DNA of 64,000 nt from contig CEFQ01000008.1 in NCBI GenBank assembly GCA_900068845.1, forward strand, positions 393,358 through 457,357, written 5' to 3'. The notes under the pieces are model-generated. The model worked only from the letters and a program-made list of their open reading frames with translations. It was not told the DNA's origin and did no database searches. The number at the start of each line of letters is the position of its first letter. Within the stretch, counting starts at the first letter, position 1. The position numbers and the translations under genes were made by a program. Of this stretch, positions 1 through 10,295 are shown piece by piece. This DNA is from Enterobacter ludwigii. GTDB lineage: Bacteria; Pseudomonadota; Gammaproteobacteria; Enterobacterales; Enterobacteriaceae.

Positions 1-303
1 AAGCCAATAGATCATCATCGCACTCAGCGTGGTACTGAAAATCGACCCGGCGCGCACGCCAAAATTACTGTGACCAAACAGCCATTGCCCAATGTTATTT
101 ACCCAGTAGCCCGCAATGGGTTTTTCGAAATAACGTAAATCAAAGAAATGCGGGACCACCCAATTGCCGCTGAACAGCATTTCGCGACTAATTTCTGCAT
201 AGCGGGTTTCATCCGGTTGCCATAAGGCGCGGAATTCAATCGGGATCAGGTAATACAGGGCAAAGAGTGTCATCAACAGTGCAATTTTAGTGCCTGTACG
301 CAT
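1..303 (-). CDS. arnT: ArnT, undecaprenyl phosphate-alpha-L-Ara4N transferase (N-terminal part, cut by window edge)
   Basis: Inner-membrane glycosyltransferase that moves 4-amino-4-deoxy-L-arabinose from undecaprenyl phosphate to lipid A, giving resistance to polymyxin and cationic peptides. Reading the minus strand from the ATG at 303 gives about 101 residues starting [11 protein letters not shown] first membrane segment is followed by the periplasmic motif [15 protein letters not shown], whose DE pair is the conserved acidic site of this GT-C family, and then by [14 protein letters not shown]. The gene lies 20 bases after arnD in the usual arnBCADT order. The C-terminal four fifths are outside the window. 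The identification is firm from motif and context. Confidence 0.95.
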   Translation of the reverse strand, partial: MRTGTKIALLMTLFALYYLIPIEFRALWQPDETRYAEISREMLFSGNWVVPHFFDLRYFEKPIAGYWVNNIGQWLFGHSNFGVRAGSIFSTTLSAMMIYWL

Positions 304-323
304 CCGTGTTTCCTATAAGAAAA

Positions 324-1208
324 TTATCGCTGGCAGCCTAGCCAGCCTTCACGTCCGGCAATGTGCCCACGCACAATATTGCCCTGTGGCAACGTACTGA
401 GATCGTCGGGCAACAAGGCACTGAGCGGGCAAAACTGGATACCCTGCTGCTGCGCACGTCTTAATAGATCGGCGAACGCCTCCAGCCCGACGATCCCTTC
501 CACTTCGGCATGAATGGTATAGACCGGTGAGCCCGTTGCGGCCTGCATCTGATCGAGGATGAAGTCGTTATAGTCTTCAGCTTTAACCGATTGTCCAACC
601 ACTTCATCCCACGTCGGCAATGTCACCGGAATTTGTACCGTGCCGGTCGTGCCATCGCTGAGGATGGGTAAAAATGGCCCGCTACCGCGGCAGTCGCTGT
701 TGTAGCGGAAACCAAACGGCTGCTTCGCCGCCACTACGCGACCATCTGCGCGCCAGCCAGCCACTGCCGAACACGTGACATTGTCACCAATAAGGGCTTC
801 TAAAGCCTGTTTACCGCGCGCAATGTGCTCCACTAACTTCTCTTTCGGCCAAACTCCCGCCCAGGTTTGCCAGGCAAAGTGATCCCATGCATGCAAACCG
901 ACTTCATGATGATCGGCGGTGGCGCTAATGATCTCCTCCAGACCACGACCAATTTCGCGTCCTGGCCACGCGGTGCCTGCCAGCAAAATATCCCAGCCGT
1001 AGAGCGATGCTGCGCGTGAACGCAGCATCTTCCACAGAAAGCGCGGCTTCATCAGACGCCATAAATGGCGCCCCATGTTGTCTGGCCCGACGCTGAAGAA
1101 AAAACTGGCCTGCAGTTGATGCAGACTGAATTGCTCCAGTAACGCCGGCACCCCGAGTTGGGTGCCGCGCCAGGTATCCACATCGACGCGCAAACCGACT
1201 TTCTTCAT
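324..1208 (-). CDS. arnD: ArnD, 4-deoxy-4-formamido-L-Ara-phosphoundecaprenol deformylase
   Basis: Removes the formyl group from undecaprenyl-phosphate-L-Ara4FN before ArnT transfers the sugar to lipid A. The protein is 294 residues, close to the family norm of about 300. It begins [16 protein letters not shown], where the RVDVDT aspartates are the first metal-binding motif of the NodB-type polysaccharide deacetylase fold. The second motif, [14 protein letters not shown], lies near residues 100-115, and the late TIHAEVEG motif carries the conserved His. The start overlaps the arnA stop by ATGA, which indicates translational coupling. Confidence 0.96.
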   Translation of the reverse strand: MKKVGLRVDVDTWRGTQLGVPALLEQFSLHQLQASFFFSVGPDNMGRHLWRLMKPRFLWKMLRSRAASLYGWDILLAGTAWPGREIGRGLEEIISATADHHEVGLHAWDHFAWQTWAGVWPKEKLVEHIARGKQALEALIGDNVTCSAVAGWRADGRVVAAKQPFGFRYNSDCRGSGPFLPILSDGTTGTVQIPVTLPTWDEVVGQSVKAEDYNDFILDQMQAATGSPVYTIHAEVEGIVGLEAFADLLRRAQQQGIQFCPLSALLPDDLSTLPQGNIVRGHIAGREGWLGCQR

Positions 1209-3184
1209 GGCTTATCCTGGAGCTCAACGGTGCGCAGGAAGAAGTCCAGCGTGTTATCGATGGTGATATCCATCTCCACTGTCGGTGTCCAGTCCAGCAG
1301 GCGACGGGCATTTTTGATCGATGGCTTACGGTGTTCCACGTCCTGATACCCTTTGCCGTAGTAGCTGCTGCTCTCCACTTCGCGGAAACCGGCAAACGGC
1401 GGGAAGTTGCTGCGCAGCGGATGACGTTCAAAACTTGCCAGCAAACACTCGGCCAACTCTTTAATACTGGCTTCGTTATCCGGATTACCGATGTTAACAA
1501 TCTGCCCGTCGCAGTTGTTCTGCTTGTTCTCGATGATGCGAAACAGCGCTTCGATTCCGTCACGGATGTCGGTGAAGCAACGCTTCTGTGCGCCACCATC
1601 AATCAGCTTGATCGGCGAACCTTCCACCAAATTCAGGATCAACTGCGTAATGGCGCGAGAGCTGCCGATACGCGCGGCATTGAGGTTATCGAGGCGCGGG
1701 CCCATCCAGTTAAATGGACGGAACAGCGTAAAGCGCAGCCCTTCTTTCTCACCGTAAGCCCAAATTACGCGGTCCAGCAGCTGCTTAGACACCGAGTAGA
1801 TCCAGCGCTGTTTATTGATCGGTCCCACCACCAGATTGGAGTGATCCTCATCGAAATGCTGATCGGTACACATGCCATACACTTCGGAGGTTGAGGGGAA
1901 AATGATGCGTTTTTTATACTTCACGCAGTCACGAATGATTTTGAGGTTCTCTTCAAAATCGAGTTCGAACACGCGCAGTGGATTGCGGGTGTACTCAATT
2001 GGCGTGGCGATGGCCACCAACGGCAGTACCACATCGCACTTCTTAATATGATATTCAATCCATTCTGAGTGAATGCTGATGTCGCCTTCGACAAAATGGA
2101 AGCGCGGTTGTTCGAGGAAGCGACTGATGGCATCGGAACCAATGTCCAGACCATACACTTCAAAGTTATCGTCCTGCAGCAGACGTTCGGTTAAGTGGTT
2201 ACCGATAAATCCGTTAACGCCGAGGATCAGTACGCGCGTACGACGTTTCACTGCCGCCACCGGCTGAGAATATAGCAAGGCGCCCTTCACCATGCCGAGG
2301 TTTTGCGCCAGCTGACTGCCGTTCATAAATACGCCGTTATCGCTTTGGCCCGTCACCACTTCCAATGCGCCTTCACCGCAGGCGATAAGGAATGGCTCCA
2401 CGGAGAGCACGGTACCCGGTTTGGCTTGATGTTCTGTGTGGTGCACGCGACCTTTCCACACCACGAATTTTACTGTTCCGGCAAAAGCAAATGCGCCTGG
2501 CCACGGATAGGTGACGGCACGAACCAGATTGTTGACCGTCTGCGCCGGGTCTTCCCATTTGATGCGACCATCTTCTGGCGTACGACGCCCCACAATCGTG
2601 GCTTCGCTTTCATTCTGAGGCGTGGTGACGATATCGCCACGCTTAATGGCAGGTAATGCCCCTTCCAGCACCTGCGTTGCACAGGCGACCAGCTTGCGAT
2701 GCAGCGTGAGCGCGTTATCCTGCTCCTCAATCGCCACGCGCTGCTGCGCCACAATGTCACCCGCGTCAGCACGTTTCACCATGCGATGCAGCGTTACGCC
2801 TGTCTCAGTTTCACCCTTGACCAGCACCCAGTTCAACGGTGCACGGCCACGGTATTTTGGCAGCAGCGAACCGTGCAGGTTAAAGGCACCGAGACGCGCA
2901 CTGCTGAGAATGCTGTCGTTTAATAAAGCGCGGTAATAGAAGGAGAAAATATAATCGGGCGCCATCGTTTTAATGCGATCGACCCACAACGGATGATTGA
3001 CATCTTCAGGCGCATACACCGGAATGCCCTGTTCCGCCGCCAGACGCGCCACCGACTCAAAAAAATGACTTTCTGTTCCTGTGTCGGAGTGGGTAAAAAT
3101 AGCGCTGATTTCATAGCCCGCGTTCAGAAGGGCAGAAATACCCGCGCAGCCCATTTCGGCATAGGCGAAGACGACAGTTTTCAT
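1205..3184 (-). CDS. arnA: ArnA, bifunctional UDP-L-Ara4N formyltransferase / UDP-glucuronate decarboxylase
   Basis: Two-domain cytoplasmic enzyme of 659 residues (E. coli ArnA has 660). The N-terminal formyltransferase half, about residues 1-305, shows [19 protein letters not shown] with the catalytic Asn and His near 102-104. The C-terminal half, from about 315, oxidatively decarboxylates UDP-glucuronate. It opens with the Rossmann motif [13 protein letters not shown] and carries the [10 protein letters not shown] Tyr-x3-Lys-type site. Both domains are intact with no frameshift. The gene overlaps arnC and arnD by 4 bases each (ATGA), as in a tightly coupled operon. Confidence 0.97.
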   Translation of the reverse strand: MKTVVFAYAEMGCAGISALLNAGYEISAIFTHSDTGTESHFFESVARLAAEQGIPVYAPEDVNHPLWVDRIKTMAPDYIFSFYYRALLNDSILSSARLGAFNLHGSLLPKYRGRAPLNWVLVKGETETGVTLHRMVKRADAGDIVAQQRVAIEEQDNALTLHRKLVACATQVLEGALPAIKRGDIVTTPQNESEATIVGRRTPEDGRIKWEDPAQTVNNLVRAVTYPWPGAFAFAGTVKFVVWKGRVHHTEHQAKPGTVLSVEPFLIACGEGALEVVTGQSDNGVFMNGSQLAQNLGMVKGALLYSQPVAAVKRRTRVLILGVNGFIGNHLTERLLQDDNFEVYGLDIGSDAISRFLEQPRFHFVEGDISIHSEWIEYHIKKCDVVLPLVAIATPIEYTRNPLRVFELDFEENLKIIRDCVKYKKRIIFPSTSEVYGMCTDQHFDEDHSNLVVGPINKQRWIYSVSKQLLDRVIWAYGEKEGLRFTLFRPFNWMGPRLDNLNAARIGSSRAITQLILNLVEGSPIKLIDGGAQKRCFTDIRDGIEALFRIIENKQNNCDGQIVNIGNPDNEASIKELAECLLASFERHPLRSNFPPFAGFREVESSSYYGKGYQDVEHRKPSIKNARRLLDWTPTVEMDITIDNTLDFFLRTVELQDKP

Positions 3185-4167
3185 TGCTCAATTTCCTGTA
3201 CAGATGAAGCGTTTTGCTTTGGATGAATCACACGTTGAATGAAGTAGCGCGGACGGGCGCGTACGTCGTTGTAAATTCGGCCGATATATTCGCCAAGTAA
3301 GCCCATGCCGATAAATTGCGCACCGACAAAGATAAACAGGACCGCGAACAGCATAAATACGCCGTCTCCTGCCCAACCGGCACCAAGGAACAGGCGCAGC
3401 ACAATCAGAATTAATGAGAAGGCAAAGCCCGCCAGCGCAATCAGGCTGCCGACGATACTCAGCAAACGCAGCGGCGTGGTGGTCAGGCAGGTCACCAGGT
3501 CATACATCAAATTGATCAGCCGCATAAAACTGTATTTGGAATCGCCAAACTCGCGCTCGGCATGTGCCACCGGCAGCTCAATGGTGCGGCGCGCAAAGGT
3601 ATTGGCGAGGATAGGAATAAAGGTGCTGCGCTCGTGGCAGTTCAGCATCGCATCGACGATATGGCGACGATAGGCGCGCAACATGCAGCCGTAATCGCCC
3701 ATCGCTTTGCCGGTGACGCGCTGAATCAGTTGGTTGATGGTGCGCGAGGCGCGGCGGCGGAACCAGCTGTCCTGGCGATTCTGACGCACGGTGCCCACCA
3801 CGTCATAGCCCTGATGCGCGGCTTTGACCAGATTGGGTATCTCTTCTGGTGGGTTTTGCAGATCGGCATCCAGCGTAATGATCAGGTCGCCACTCACGTG
3901 GCTAAAGCCCGCCATGATCGCCGAATGCTGACCGTAATTGCGGTTTAGCAACACGCCAACCACATGGCTGCCAGGCCTATCCGCAGCATCCGCAATCATC
4001 TCGCCCGAGCGATCGCTGCTGCCGTCATCGACCAGCAGAATCTCGTACTCCAGTTCCAATCCCGCGCAGGCTGCGTGGGTGCGACGCACCAACTCCGGCA
4101 GGCTCTCCTGTTCGTTGTATACCGGGATCACCACGGAAATTTTACGAATGGTTTTTTCTTCCAGCAT
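3181..4167 (-). CDS. arnC: ArnC, undecaprenyl-phosphate 4-deoxy-4-formamido-L-arabinose transferase
   Basis: GT2 glycosyltransferase that loads L-Ara4FN onto undecaprenyl phosphate at the inner face of the cytoplasmic membrane. The 328 residues match the E. coli protein closely. [19 protein letters not shown] lies near the N-terminus, [11 protein letters not shown] follows, and [15 protein letters not shown] holds the metal-binding D-x-D type site. Two C-terminal membrane segments lie at about 235-300, and VRARPRYF closes the family core. It starts 1 base after the arnB stop. Confidence 0.97.
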   Translation of the reverse strand: MLEEKTIRKISVVIPVYNEQESLPELVRRTHAACAGLELEYEILLVDDGSSDRSGEMIADAADRPGSHVVGVLLNRNYGQHSAIMAGFSHVSGDLIITLDADLQNPPEEIPNLVKAAHQGYDVVGTVRQNRQDSWFRRRASRTINQLIQRVTGKAMGDYGCMLRAYRRHIVDAMLNCHERSTFIPILANTFARRTIELPVAHAEREFGDSKYSFMRLINLMYDLVTCLTTTPLRLLSIVGSLIALAGFAFSLILIVLRLFLGAGWAGDGVFMLFAVLFIFVGAQFIGMGLLGEYIGRIYNDVRARPRYFIQRVIHPKQNASSVQEIEQ

Positions 4168-4168
4168 G

Positions 4169-5305
4169 TCAAACTCCCGCGATCTGACGTAATGCGCTGA
4201 TCACGCGGTTTACGTCTTCGTCGCGCATATCGGGGAACAAAGGGATGGAGCAGATGCGATCGCTATTCCATTCGGTATGCGGCAGAGAAAGCTGCGGATA
4301 GCGTTCACGATAATATTTGTGAGTGTGCGCGGCGCGGAAATGCAAGCCAGTGCCGATATCCTGTGCTTTGAGGGTTTCCATCAGTGCATCACGACTGATG
4401 CCGCATTGCGCTTCATCGACGCGAATAATGAACAGATGCCATGCGTGTTGGTGTGACCAGATTGGCTGCGCCAGCGGTAAAAACGGCGTATCCGCCAGTG
4501 CGGTGAGATAGCGCTGCGCAATCGCAGTACGGCGTTCATTGATTGCGGGCAGTTTTTTCAACTGCACCAAGGCTATGGCGGCGCTGATATCCGGCAAATT
4601 GTATTTGAAGCCCGGCATGATCACTTCGGCCTGCGGCTTGCGGCCATGCGTATGACGATCGTAAGCATCCACGCCCAGACCGTGGAATTTCAGGCTGCGC
4701 AGGCGATCGGCAAGTGCCGCATCATCAGTGACAATCAAACCACCTTCGGCACAGGTCATGTTTTTGATGGCGTGGAAGGAGAAGATGGCGGTGCCCTGAT
4801 GTCCGACGTGCTGGCCTTTGTAATAGCAACCTGCCGCATGCGCGGCATCTTCAATCACCGGAATGCCGTGACGCGCGCCAATTGCGCGAATCGCATCCAG
4901 ATCGGCCGGCGCACCGGCGTAATGCACCGGAATGATGGCGCGTGTACGCGGTGTTATAGCCGCTTCAATTTGAGCGGGCGTTACCATTAAGCTGTCACGA
5001 TCGATATCAATCATCACCGGCGTGGCACCGAGCAGCGTGATGATGTTGATGGTGGAAACCCAGGTCAATGAAGGCGTAATCACTTCGTCACCGGGCTGAA
5101 TCCCCAGCGCCAGCAGTGTGACGTGCATTCCTGCCGTGGCGGAACTCACGGCAATAGCCTGCTGATTACCGGTAAGCTGGCAAAAAGCCTGTTCCAATTC
5201 GGCGTTCTTAGGCCCAGTGGTTATCCAACCCGATTCAAATATCGATTTAACTGCTGCTAACTCTTCCTCGCCTAACGAGGGGCGTGAGAATGGTAGAAAA
5301 TTCAT
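4169..5305 (-). CDS. arnB: ArnB, UDP-4-amino-4-deoxy-L-arabinose aminotransferase
   Basis: PLP enzyme of the DegT/DnrJ/EryC1 family that aminates UDP-4-keto-pentose with glutamate to give UDP-L-Ara4N. It is 378 residues, the normal length. The motif [14 protein letters not shown] near residue 188 carries the Schiff-base lysine, and EDAAHAAG near 160 carries the aspartate that contacts the PLP ring nitrogen. The ATG at 5305 has AAGG 7 bases upstream. It is the first gene of the arn operon, and a PmrA box lies about 170 bases upstream. Confidence 0.97.
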   Translation of the reverse strand: MNFLPFSRPSLGEEELAAVKSIFESGWITTGPKNAELEQAFCQLTGNQQAIAVSSATAGMHVTLLALGIQPGDEVITPSLTWVSTINIITLLGATPVMIDIDRDSLMVTPAQIEAAITPRTRAIIPVHYAGAPADLDAIRAIGARHGIPVIEDAAHAAGCYYKGQHVGHQGTAIFSFHAIKNMTCAEGGLIVTDDAALADRLRSLKFHGLGVDAYDRHTHGRKPQAEVIMPGFKYNLPDISAAIALVQLKKLPAINERRTAIAQRYLTALADTPFLPLAQPIWSHQHAWHLFIIRVDEAQCGISRDALMETLKAQDIGTGLHFRAAHTHKYYRERYPQLSLPHTEWNSDRICSIPLFPDMRDEDVNRVISALRQIAGV

Positions 5306-5476
5306 AACATTACCTTGGAATTAAGCACTATTTAACTGCCATTTATTCCAAAATACGCGGGTAAACTTAACGCAACATTAAATGAGATGGGTACTCAGTG
5401 GCCTTTTTCTGACACGTTGAGGATTGGTAGAGGAAGTGACAACTTTATTGGTTTTACTCCAATAAACGGCACTCTT

Positions 5477-5493
5477 CTTAAGGTTAAATTAAG
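5477..5493 (-). promoter_or_regulatory. PmrA (BasR) box upstream of arnB, readable in both directions
   Basis: In the arnB direction the sequence reads CTTAAT-TTAAC-CTTAAG. Both half-sites fit the PmrA consensus (C/T)TTAA(G/T) with the required 5-base spacer. A possible -10 (TTTATT, forward positions 5461-5466) follows 10 bases downstream for arnB. On the plus strand the box is also 10 bases from TATACT (5504-5509), a good -10 facing the 69-residue gene at 5549. PmrA control of arn operons is established in Salmonella and E. coli; control of the plus-strand gene is inference. Confidence 0.8.
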
Positions 5494-5548
5494 GTTTTGA
5501 CCCTATACTAAGTCAGGTTATGTCTTATAACGTCTGGAGGATAATGCG

Positions 5549-5758
5549 ATGAGTACGGCTACTGACAGACTGTCTCAGGCTGCACTGCGCCGCCATCATA
5601 TTGGCGTGAAAACAAAGGGATTGCGTTATCGCGGTGATCTCTACGTATTTCGCTATAACGCGGGTCACTACGATGTGTTTCTCAATAACGATCGTGTGAT
5701 GTCCCTCGCGACCAGTAATGTGCAGGAAGCCATTCAACTGTTTAAACAGCAGGCTTAA
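5549..5758 (+). CDS. Small uncharacterised protein, 69 residues
   Basis: I do not recognise a family. The protein starts MSTATDRLSQ and is basic in its first half (RRHHIGVKTKGLRYR). Its C-terminal half could form short beta strands and a final helix (DLYVFRYNAGHYDVF, then VQEAIQLFKQQA). There is no signal peptide, membrane segment or cysteine. The start is well supported, with GGAGG ending 8 bases before the ATG. It is divergent from arnB across a 243-base gap holding a PmrA box, with TATACT correctly spaced from that box, so co-regulation with polymyxin-resistance genes is possible. Confidence 0.72.
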   Translation: MSTATDRLSQAALRRHHIGVKTKGLRYRGDLYVFRYNAGHYDVFLNNDRVMSLATSNVQEAIQLFKQQA

Positions 5759-5899
5759 TGGCCTGACGCTCGCCACTTCTGGAGCCCGCTCGGCATTCCC
5801 GATGTAAACCCTTGTAACGCCCTTTTTCCCCTCGCACCGATCCTCGCTTTGGCGTAACGTCCCGGCTATGACAAGCCTGGATGGCGCGAGGTAGCGGCA

Positions 5900-6667
5900 A
5901 TGGAATATGTGTGTGGGTTAATCGGCGGTTTAGTGGGATTGGCCGTTGGCAGTTTTCTCAACGTGGTGATCTCTCGCTTACCGCAGCAAATTCTGCATCC
6001 GGATACTGCGCTTAATCTCTGTTATCCGCCCTCTTACTGCCCACAATGTTCAACCCCGCTCCGCTGGCGTGACAACGTGCCGGTCATAAGTTGGTTACTG
6101 TTAGGCGGTAAATGCCGTTATTGTCGCGGCAAAATAAGTGTGCGTTATCCACAGGTGGAGATAATAACGGCACTTTTAACGCTGCTGCTGCTATGGCTCA
6201 TGCCCGTTAATATGCACTTGCTGAGCGCACTTCTAATGTTCTGGGCGCTAACAGCGTTAGCCTTTATTGATTTCAACCATTTGCTATTACCCGACGTGAT
6301 CACGCTGCCATTGCTATGGGCTGGATTACTGTTCAAAACGCTGGGTTGGCTCCCGGGTTCGTTACATGAATCGGTGCTCGGTGCTATTGCGGGATATAGC
6401 CTATTGTGGGCACTGGCGGTTTTATATCAATGGATTAGAGGGATTAATGCCCTTGGCATGGGCGATGCAAAACTGCTGGCGGCAATCGGGGCCTGGCTGG
6501 GATGGCCACTTTTACCCTGGGTGCTTTTATTGGCTTCCGGCGGCGCTATTTTAGGGGTTTTGATTGCCCGAATTGGCTGGCAGCGGGACGTTAATCACAC
6601 CATTGCGTTTGGTCCCTGGATCGCCTTAGCGGCGATAAGTCTCTTTATTCATTCGATTATTTTTTAA
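5900..6667 (+). CDS. Prepilin peptidase / N-methyltransferase (type IV leader peptidase, GspO/PilD family)
   Basis: Integral membrane aspartic protease that cleaves and usually N-methylates type IV prepilin or type II secretion pseudopilin leaders. It is 255 residues. The N-terminus GSFLNVVISRLP is the family signature. Two CxxC zinc pairs (CPQC, CRYC) lie near residues 50-77, the feature linked to the methyltransferase domain. The catalytic aspartates are in FIDFNH (about 122) and GMGDAKLLAAIG (about 192). About seven to eight hydrophobic segments are present. No pilin or secretion genes are adjacent, so its substrates lie elsewhere. It could be hofD/pppA-like; the exact symbol is not certain. 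Confidence 0.9.
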   Translation: MEYVCGLIGGLVGLAVGSFLNVVISRLPQQILHPDTALNLCYPPSYCPQCSTPLRWRDNVPVISWLLLGGKCRYCRGKISVRYPQVEIITALLTLLLLWLMPVNMHLLSALLMFWALTALAFIDFNHLLLPDVITLPLLWAGLLFKTLGWLPGSLHESVLGAIAGYSLLWALAVLYQWIRGINALGMGDAKLLAAIGAWLGWPLLPWVLLLASGGAILGVLIARIGWQRDVNHTIAFGPWIALAAISLFIHSIIF

Positions 6668-6876
6668 CCACCCCTGAGGTGGTGCGAAATAAAGCGGCCA
6701 ATTTCTGGCCAACGCCCTGATTCATATATGGAAAGAGTAAACAATTCTAAACAAAATTAATCATTGTGATGTAGGTCAAAAGGCTCTATATTGGCCGCGT
6801 TTTTTCACAGCTGTTACTTTTTTGTTCAATTAGTCAATTGGCGAGCCATACGAGCCCCGGTTGAAGGAGAGATATG

Positions 6877-8259
6877 ATGACGGATAAAGTCCGTATTGAT
6901 AGTTTTGGTGCCAATGCATTCAACGGAAATAACGACGCATTCTTAGCCCGTCAGGCTGAGTTTGAATCTAACGTTAGGAGTTACCCGCGCAAATTGCCTT
7001 TAGCCATTGCTAAAGCCCATGGCGTGTGGATCACAGATGTTGAGAATAAACAATATCTTGACTGTCTGGCTGGCGCAGGGACGCTGGCACTGGGTCACAA
7101 CCATCCTGATGTTCTCCAGAGCATTCAAAATGTCATTACCAGCGGCTTGCCGTTACATACTCTTGATCTGACTACACCACTTAAAGATCAGTTCTCTGAA
7201 TCTCTGCTCTCGCTGCTGCCAGGCCAGGGTAAAGATTATTGCCTGCAGTTCACCGGCCCTTCCGGTGCCGATGCTGTTGAAGCCGCGCTGAAACTGGCGA
7301 AGAAAGCCACTGGTCGTAGCGGCGTGATCAGCTTCTCTGGCGGTTACCATGGTATGACGCACGGCGCGCTGTCCGTCACCGGTAACCTGGCACCTAAAGA
7401 AGCGGTTGATGGCCTGATGCCAGAAGTGCAGTTCATGCCTTACCCGCATCAGTATCGTTGCCCGCTGGGTATCGGTGGTGAAGCTGGCGTAAAAGCGCTG
7501 ACCTACTACTTCGACAACCTGATCAACGACGTGGAAAGCGGTGTGCGCAAGCCTGCGGCCGTGATTCTCGAAGCCGTTCAGGGCGAAGGCGGCGTGAATC
7601 CAGCACCGGCGGAGTGGTTGCAGCGCATCCGTAAAGTGACGCAGGAACACGGCATTCTGCTGATCCTCGACGAAGTTCAGGCTGGCTTTGCCCGTACCGG
7701 TAAATTCTTCGCCTTCGAACACGCAGGTATCGAGCCTGATATTATCGTGATGTCAAAAGCCGTTGGCGGCGGTCTGCCACTGGCTGTACTGGGCATCAAA
7801 AAGCAGTTCGACGTTTGGTCGCCAGGTCATCACACCGGCACCTTCCGTGGCAACCAGCTGGCGATGGCTACCGGCCTGACTACTCTGAAAATCCTGAAAG
7901 AGCAGGATATCGCGGGCAAAGTTGCCGCGCAGGGTGAATGGCTGAAACAGCAGCTGACTGCCATGCAGAAACGCTTCCCAGTCATTGGTCATGTTCGTGG
8001 CCTCGGTATGATGATCGGTATTGAGATTGTTAAACCAAACGAAGCGGCCGATCACATGGGCAGTTTCCCGGCTGACGGCGAGCTCTCTGCGCTGCTGCAG
8101 AAGAAGTGCTTCGAAGCAGGTCTGATTCTGGAGCGCGGTGGCCGTCATGGCGCAGTATTGCGTCTGCTGCCTTCACTGCTGATCACCAACGATGAGTTGG
8201 CGATTTTCCTGGATAAATTTGAGCAGGCGCTGATTGGCGCTGGCGTCAAACCTGTTTGA
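6877..8259 (+). CDS. dat: Diaminobutyrate--2-oxoglutarate transaminase
   Basis: Class III PLP aminotransferase making L-2,4-diaminobutyrate from aspartate semialdehyde with glutamate as donor. It is about 460 residues. The PLP lysine is in [14 protein letters not shown] near residue 294, and [21 protein letters not shown] is the cofactor-binding aspartate block. Two Met codons are adjacent at 6874 and 6877. The second is chosen because AGGAG lies 7 bases before it, against 4 for the first. The decarboxylase follows after 12 bases, the standard dat-ddc pair. Upstream 206 bases contain the promoter region but no motif I can name. Confidence 0.94.
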   Translation: MTDKVRIDSFGANAFNGNNDAFLARQAEFESNVRSYPRKLPLAIAKAHGVWITDVENKQYLDCLAGAGTLALGHNHPDVLQSIQNVITSGLPLHTLDLTTPLKDQFSESLLSLLPGQGKDYCLQFTGPSGADAVEAALKLAKKATGRSGVISFSGGYHGMTHGALSVTGNLAPKEAVDGLMPEVQFMPYPHQYRCPLGIGGEAGVKALTYYFDNLINDVESGVRKPAAVILEAVQGEGGVNPAPAEWLQRIRKVTQEHGILLILDEVQAGFARTGKFFAFEHAGIEPDIIVMSKAVGGGLPLAVLGIKKQFDVWSPGHHTGTFRGNQLAMATGLTTLKILKEQDIAGKVAAQGEWLKQQLTAMQKRFPVIGHVRGLGMMIGIEIVKPNEAADHMGSFPADGELSALLQKKCFEAGLILERGGRHGAVLRLLPSLLITNDELAIFLDKFEQALIGAGVKPV

Positions 8260-8271
8260 TTGGAAGAGTAA

Positions 8272-9738
8272 ATGTCTGAAGTAAACCCGATTCTGGCCAC
8301 CTCTGCACAGAGCATTGAGGCGTACCAGCAGGCGATTGCCCAAAGCAGCGCCGCGGTTGTGCAGTGGCTGCAACAGCCTGAAATGTATCAAGGCAAAACC
8401 GTTGCCGAACTGCGCGAGCGTATCACGCTCGACTTCAATCCAAACGGCCTGGGTAACCAGGCCGCGATTGAACGCGCGATTGAATATTTCCTGAAAGACA
8501 GTCTTTCAGTGCATCACCCACAATGTGTGGCGCATCTGCACTGCCCTAGCCTGGTGGTAAGCCAGGCGGCAGAAGTGCTGATTAATGCTACCAACCAGAG
8601 TATGGATTCGTGGGATCAGAGCCCTTCTGCCACCATCATTGAGATCAAATTGATCGAATGGCTGCGTGCGCAAGTGGGTTATCCGGCTGGCGACGCCGGT
8701 GTCTTCACCAGCGGCGGCACTCAGAGCAACTTAATGGGCTTGATGCTGGCACGCGATGCGTTCTATCAGCGCCAGGGTCACTCGGTGCAGCAGCACGGTA
8801 TCACCGGCGATCTGCGTAAGATCAAAGTGCTGTGCTCTGAAAATGCGCACTTCTCGGTACAGAAGAATATGGCGCTGCTCGGTCACGGCTATCAGTCTGT
8901 GGTGCAAGTCAAGTCTGATCAATACGCCCGTATGGATGTGTTAGACCTGAAAGCCAAGCTGGCGCAGGCCGAAGCTAACGGCGAACAGATCCTGGCGATC
9001 GTGGCGACTGCCGGTACCACCGATGCCGGTGCGATCGATCCGCTGCGTGAAATTGCCGGAATTGCTGCTGAGCACAACATCTGGGTACACGTCGATGCAG
9101 CATGGGGCGGCGCACTGCTGCTGTCCGAGAAGTATCGCAACTACCTCGATGGCCTTGAGCTCGTGGATTCTGTCACGCTGGACTTCCACAAACAGTATTT
9201 CCAGACCATCAGCTGCGGTGCGTTCCTGCTGAAAGATGAGCGTCATTACGAGCTGATGCGCTATCAGGCGGCTTACCTGAACTCTGAGTTTGATGAAGAG
9301 GCAGGCGTGCCAAATCTGGTATCCAAATCTCTGCAGACCACGCGTCGTTTCGATGCGCTGAAACTGTGGATGGGCCTGGAAGCGCTGGGTCAGAAACAGT
9401 ATGCCGCCATCATCGATCATGGTGTCACACTGGCGCAGGACGTGGCGAAGTTTGTCACCTCTGAACCACGTCTCGAGCTGGTGATGCAGCCTCAGTTGGC
9501 CAGCGTGCTGTTCCGCTATCGTCCAGAGCAACTGACCGATACCGCTCAGATTGCCCTGTTCAATCAGCGTATCGGCGATGCACTGCTCGATTCAGGCCGC
9601 GCCAACGTCGGTGTAACCGAGAACCAGGGCGTGACCTGCCTGAAGCTGACATTGCTCAACCCAACCGTGACGCTGGAGGATGTTAAAGTCCTGCTGGCAT
9701 TGGTTGAGAAAACGGCGAATCAGTTGCTGAACGCGTAA
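8272..9738 (+). CDS. ddc: L-2,4-diaminobutyrate decarboxylase
   Basis: Group II PLP decarboxylase converting L-2,4-diaminobutyrate to 1,3-diaminopropane, 488 residues. Visible motifs are ENAHFSVQKN (the His that stacks on PLP), HVDAAWGGA (the Asp contacting the pyridine nitrogen) and VTLDFHKQYFQ, with the Schiff-base lysine at residue 307. It is preceded by dat with a 12-base gap and followed within 13 bases by a strong intrinsic terminator, so the two form a two-gene operon. The product feeds polyamine (diaminopropane) synthesis; in some bacteria diaminobutyrate also feeds siderophores, but none are nearby. Confidence 0.95.
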   Translation: MSEVNPILATSAQSIEAYQQAIAQSSAAVVQWLQQPEMYQGKTVAELRERITLDFNPNGLGNQAAIERAIEYFLKDSLSVHHPQCVAHLHCPSLVVSQAAEVLINATNQSMDSWDQSPSATIIEIKLIEWLRAQVGYPAGDAGVFTSGGTQSNLMGLMLARDAFYQRQGHSVQQHGITGDLRKIKVLCSENAHFSVQKNMALLGHGYQSVVQVKSDQYARMDVLDLKAKLAQAEANGEQILAIVATAGTTDAGAIDPLREIAGIAAEHNIWVHVDAAWGGALLLSEKYRNYLDGLELVDSVTLDFHKQYFQTISCGAFLLKDERHYELMRYQAAYLNSEFDEEAGVPNLVSKSLQTTRRFDALKLWMGLEALGQKQYAAIIDHGVTLAQDVAKFVTSEPRLELVMQPQLASVLFRYRPEQLTDTAQIALFNQRIGDALLDSGRANVGVTENQGVTCLKLTLLNPTVTLEDVKVLLALVEKTANQLLNA

Positions 9739-9751
9739 TCGCATTTGCTAC

Positions 9752-9788
9752 AAAAAGCCGATAACTGGCAACGGTTATCGGCTTTTTT
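9752..9788 (+). terminator. Rho-independent terminator of dat-ddc
   Basis: A 14-base perfect stem (AAAAAGCCGATAAC pairing with its complement at 9774-9787) encloses an 8-base loop and runs into six T residues. The A-run on the left arm means it could also work for the convergent ridA-like gene on the minus strand. Confidence 0.92.
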
Positions 9789-9843
9789 ATTGGCTTTCAT
9801 GGACGTCGTCATAAATGATGACGCTATTAAGCCACAAGCGGAA

Positions 9844-10236
9844 TTACTGTGGAATGCGCGCAATGACCTTAATTTCAAAATCAAAACCCGCCAACCAGTT
9901 AACGCCAACCGCGGTCCAGTTTGGATAAGGTGGTTCACCAAAAAAGCGCAGTCGTACCTCATTTACCGTTGCGAACTGCTTTTCCGGATCGGTATGAAAC
10001 GAAGTGACATCAACCACATCATCCAGGCTACAACCCGCCGCTTTCAGCACGGCTTGCAGATTCTCGAACGCCAGATTGACCTGGCGCGCAAAATCGGGCT
10101 CCGCTGAACCGTCTTCACGGCTGCCCACTTGACCAGAAACAAACAGTAAATCGCCAGAACGTATCGCTGCCGAATAACTGTTTATCTCATACAACGCTTG
10201 TCTTCCTGCTGGAAATATCGCTTCGCGTTTGCTCAT
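9844..10236 (-). CDS. RidA/YjgF family protein without the catalytic arginine
   Basis: Small trimeric Rid-fold protein of 130 residues. Family features are LLFVSGQVG near 30, a helix DFARQVNLAFENLQAVLKAAG, and FATVNEVRLRFF. In E. coli RidA the imine-hydrolysing Arg105 sits in PARSCVEVARL. Here the equivalent segment is YPNWTAVGVNWL, so the arginine is replaced and classic enamine/imine deaminase activity is doubtful. It is divergent from a TetR regulator with two shared palindromic operators between them, which suggests the regulator controls it. The substrate or ligand is unknown. Confidence 0.85.
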   Translation of the reverse strand: MSKREAIFPAGRQALYEINSYSAAIRSGDLLFVSGQVGSREDGSAEPDFARQVNLAFENLQAVLKAAGCSLDDVVDVTSFHTDPEKQFATVNEVRLRFFGEPPYPNWTAVGVNWLAGFDFEIKVIARIPQ

Positions 10237-10295
10237 AATCTCTCTCCTGATGGGAAATAATCGGTTAACCGGTGAGCGACACCGGAAGCGCTTTT

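Noticed and set aside
925-1602. 225-residue frame antisense to arnD/arnA
   Set aside because: Low-complexity Arg/Ser-rich composition typical of shadow frames; arnA and arnD are certain.
6667-6683. Terminator after the prepilin peptidase
   Set aside because: ACCACC-CCTGA-GGTGGT forms a hairpin, but there is no T-run, and a second hairpin (GGCCA/TGGCC at 6696-6710) has none either.
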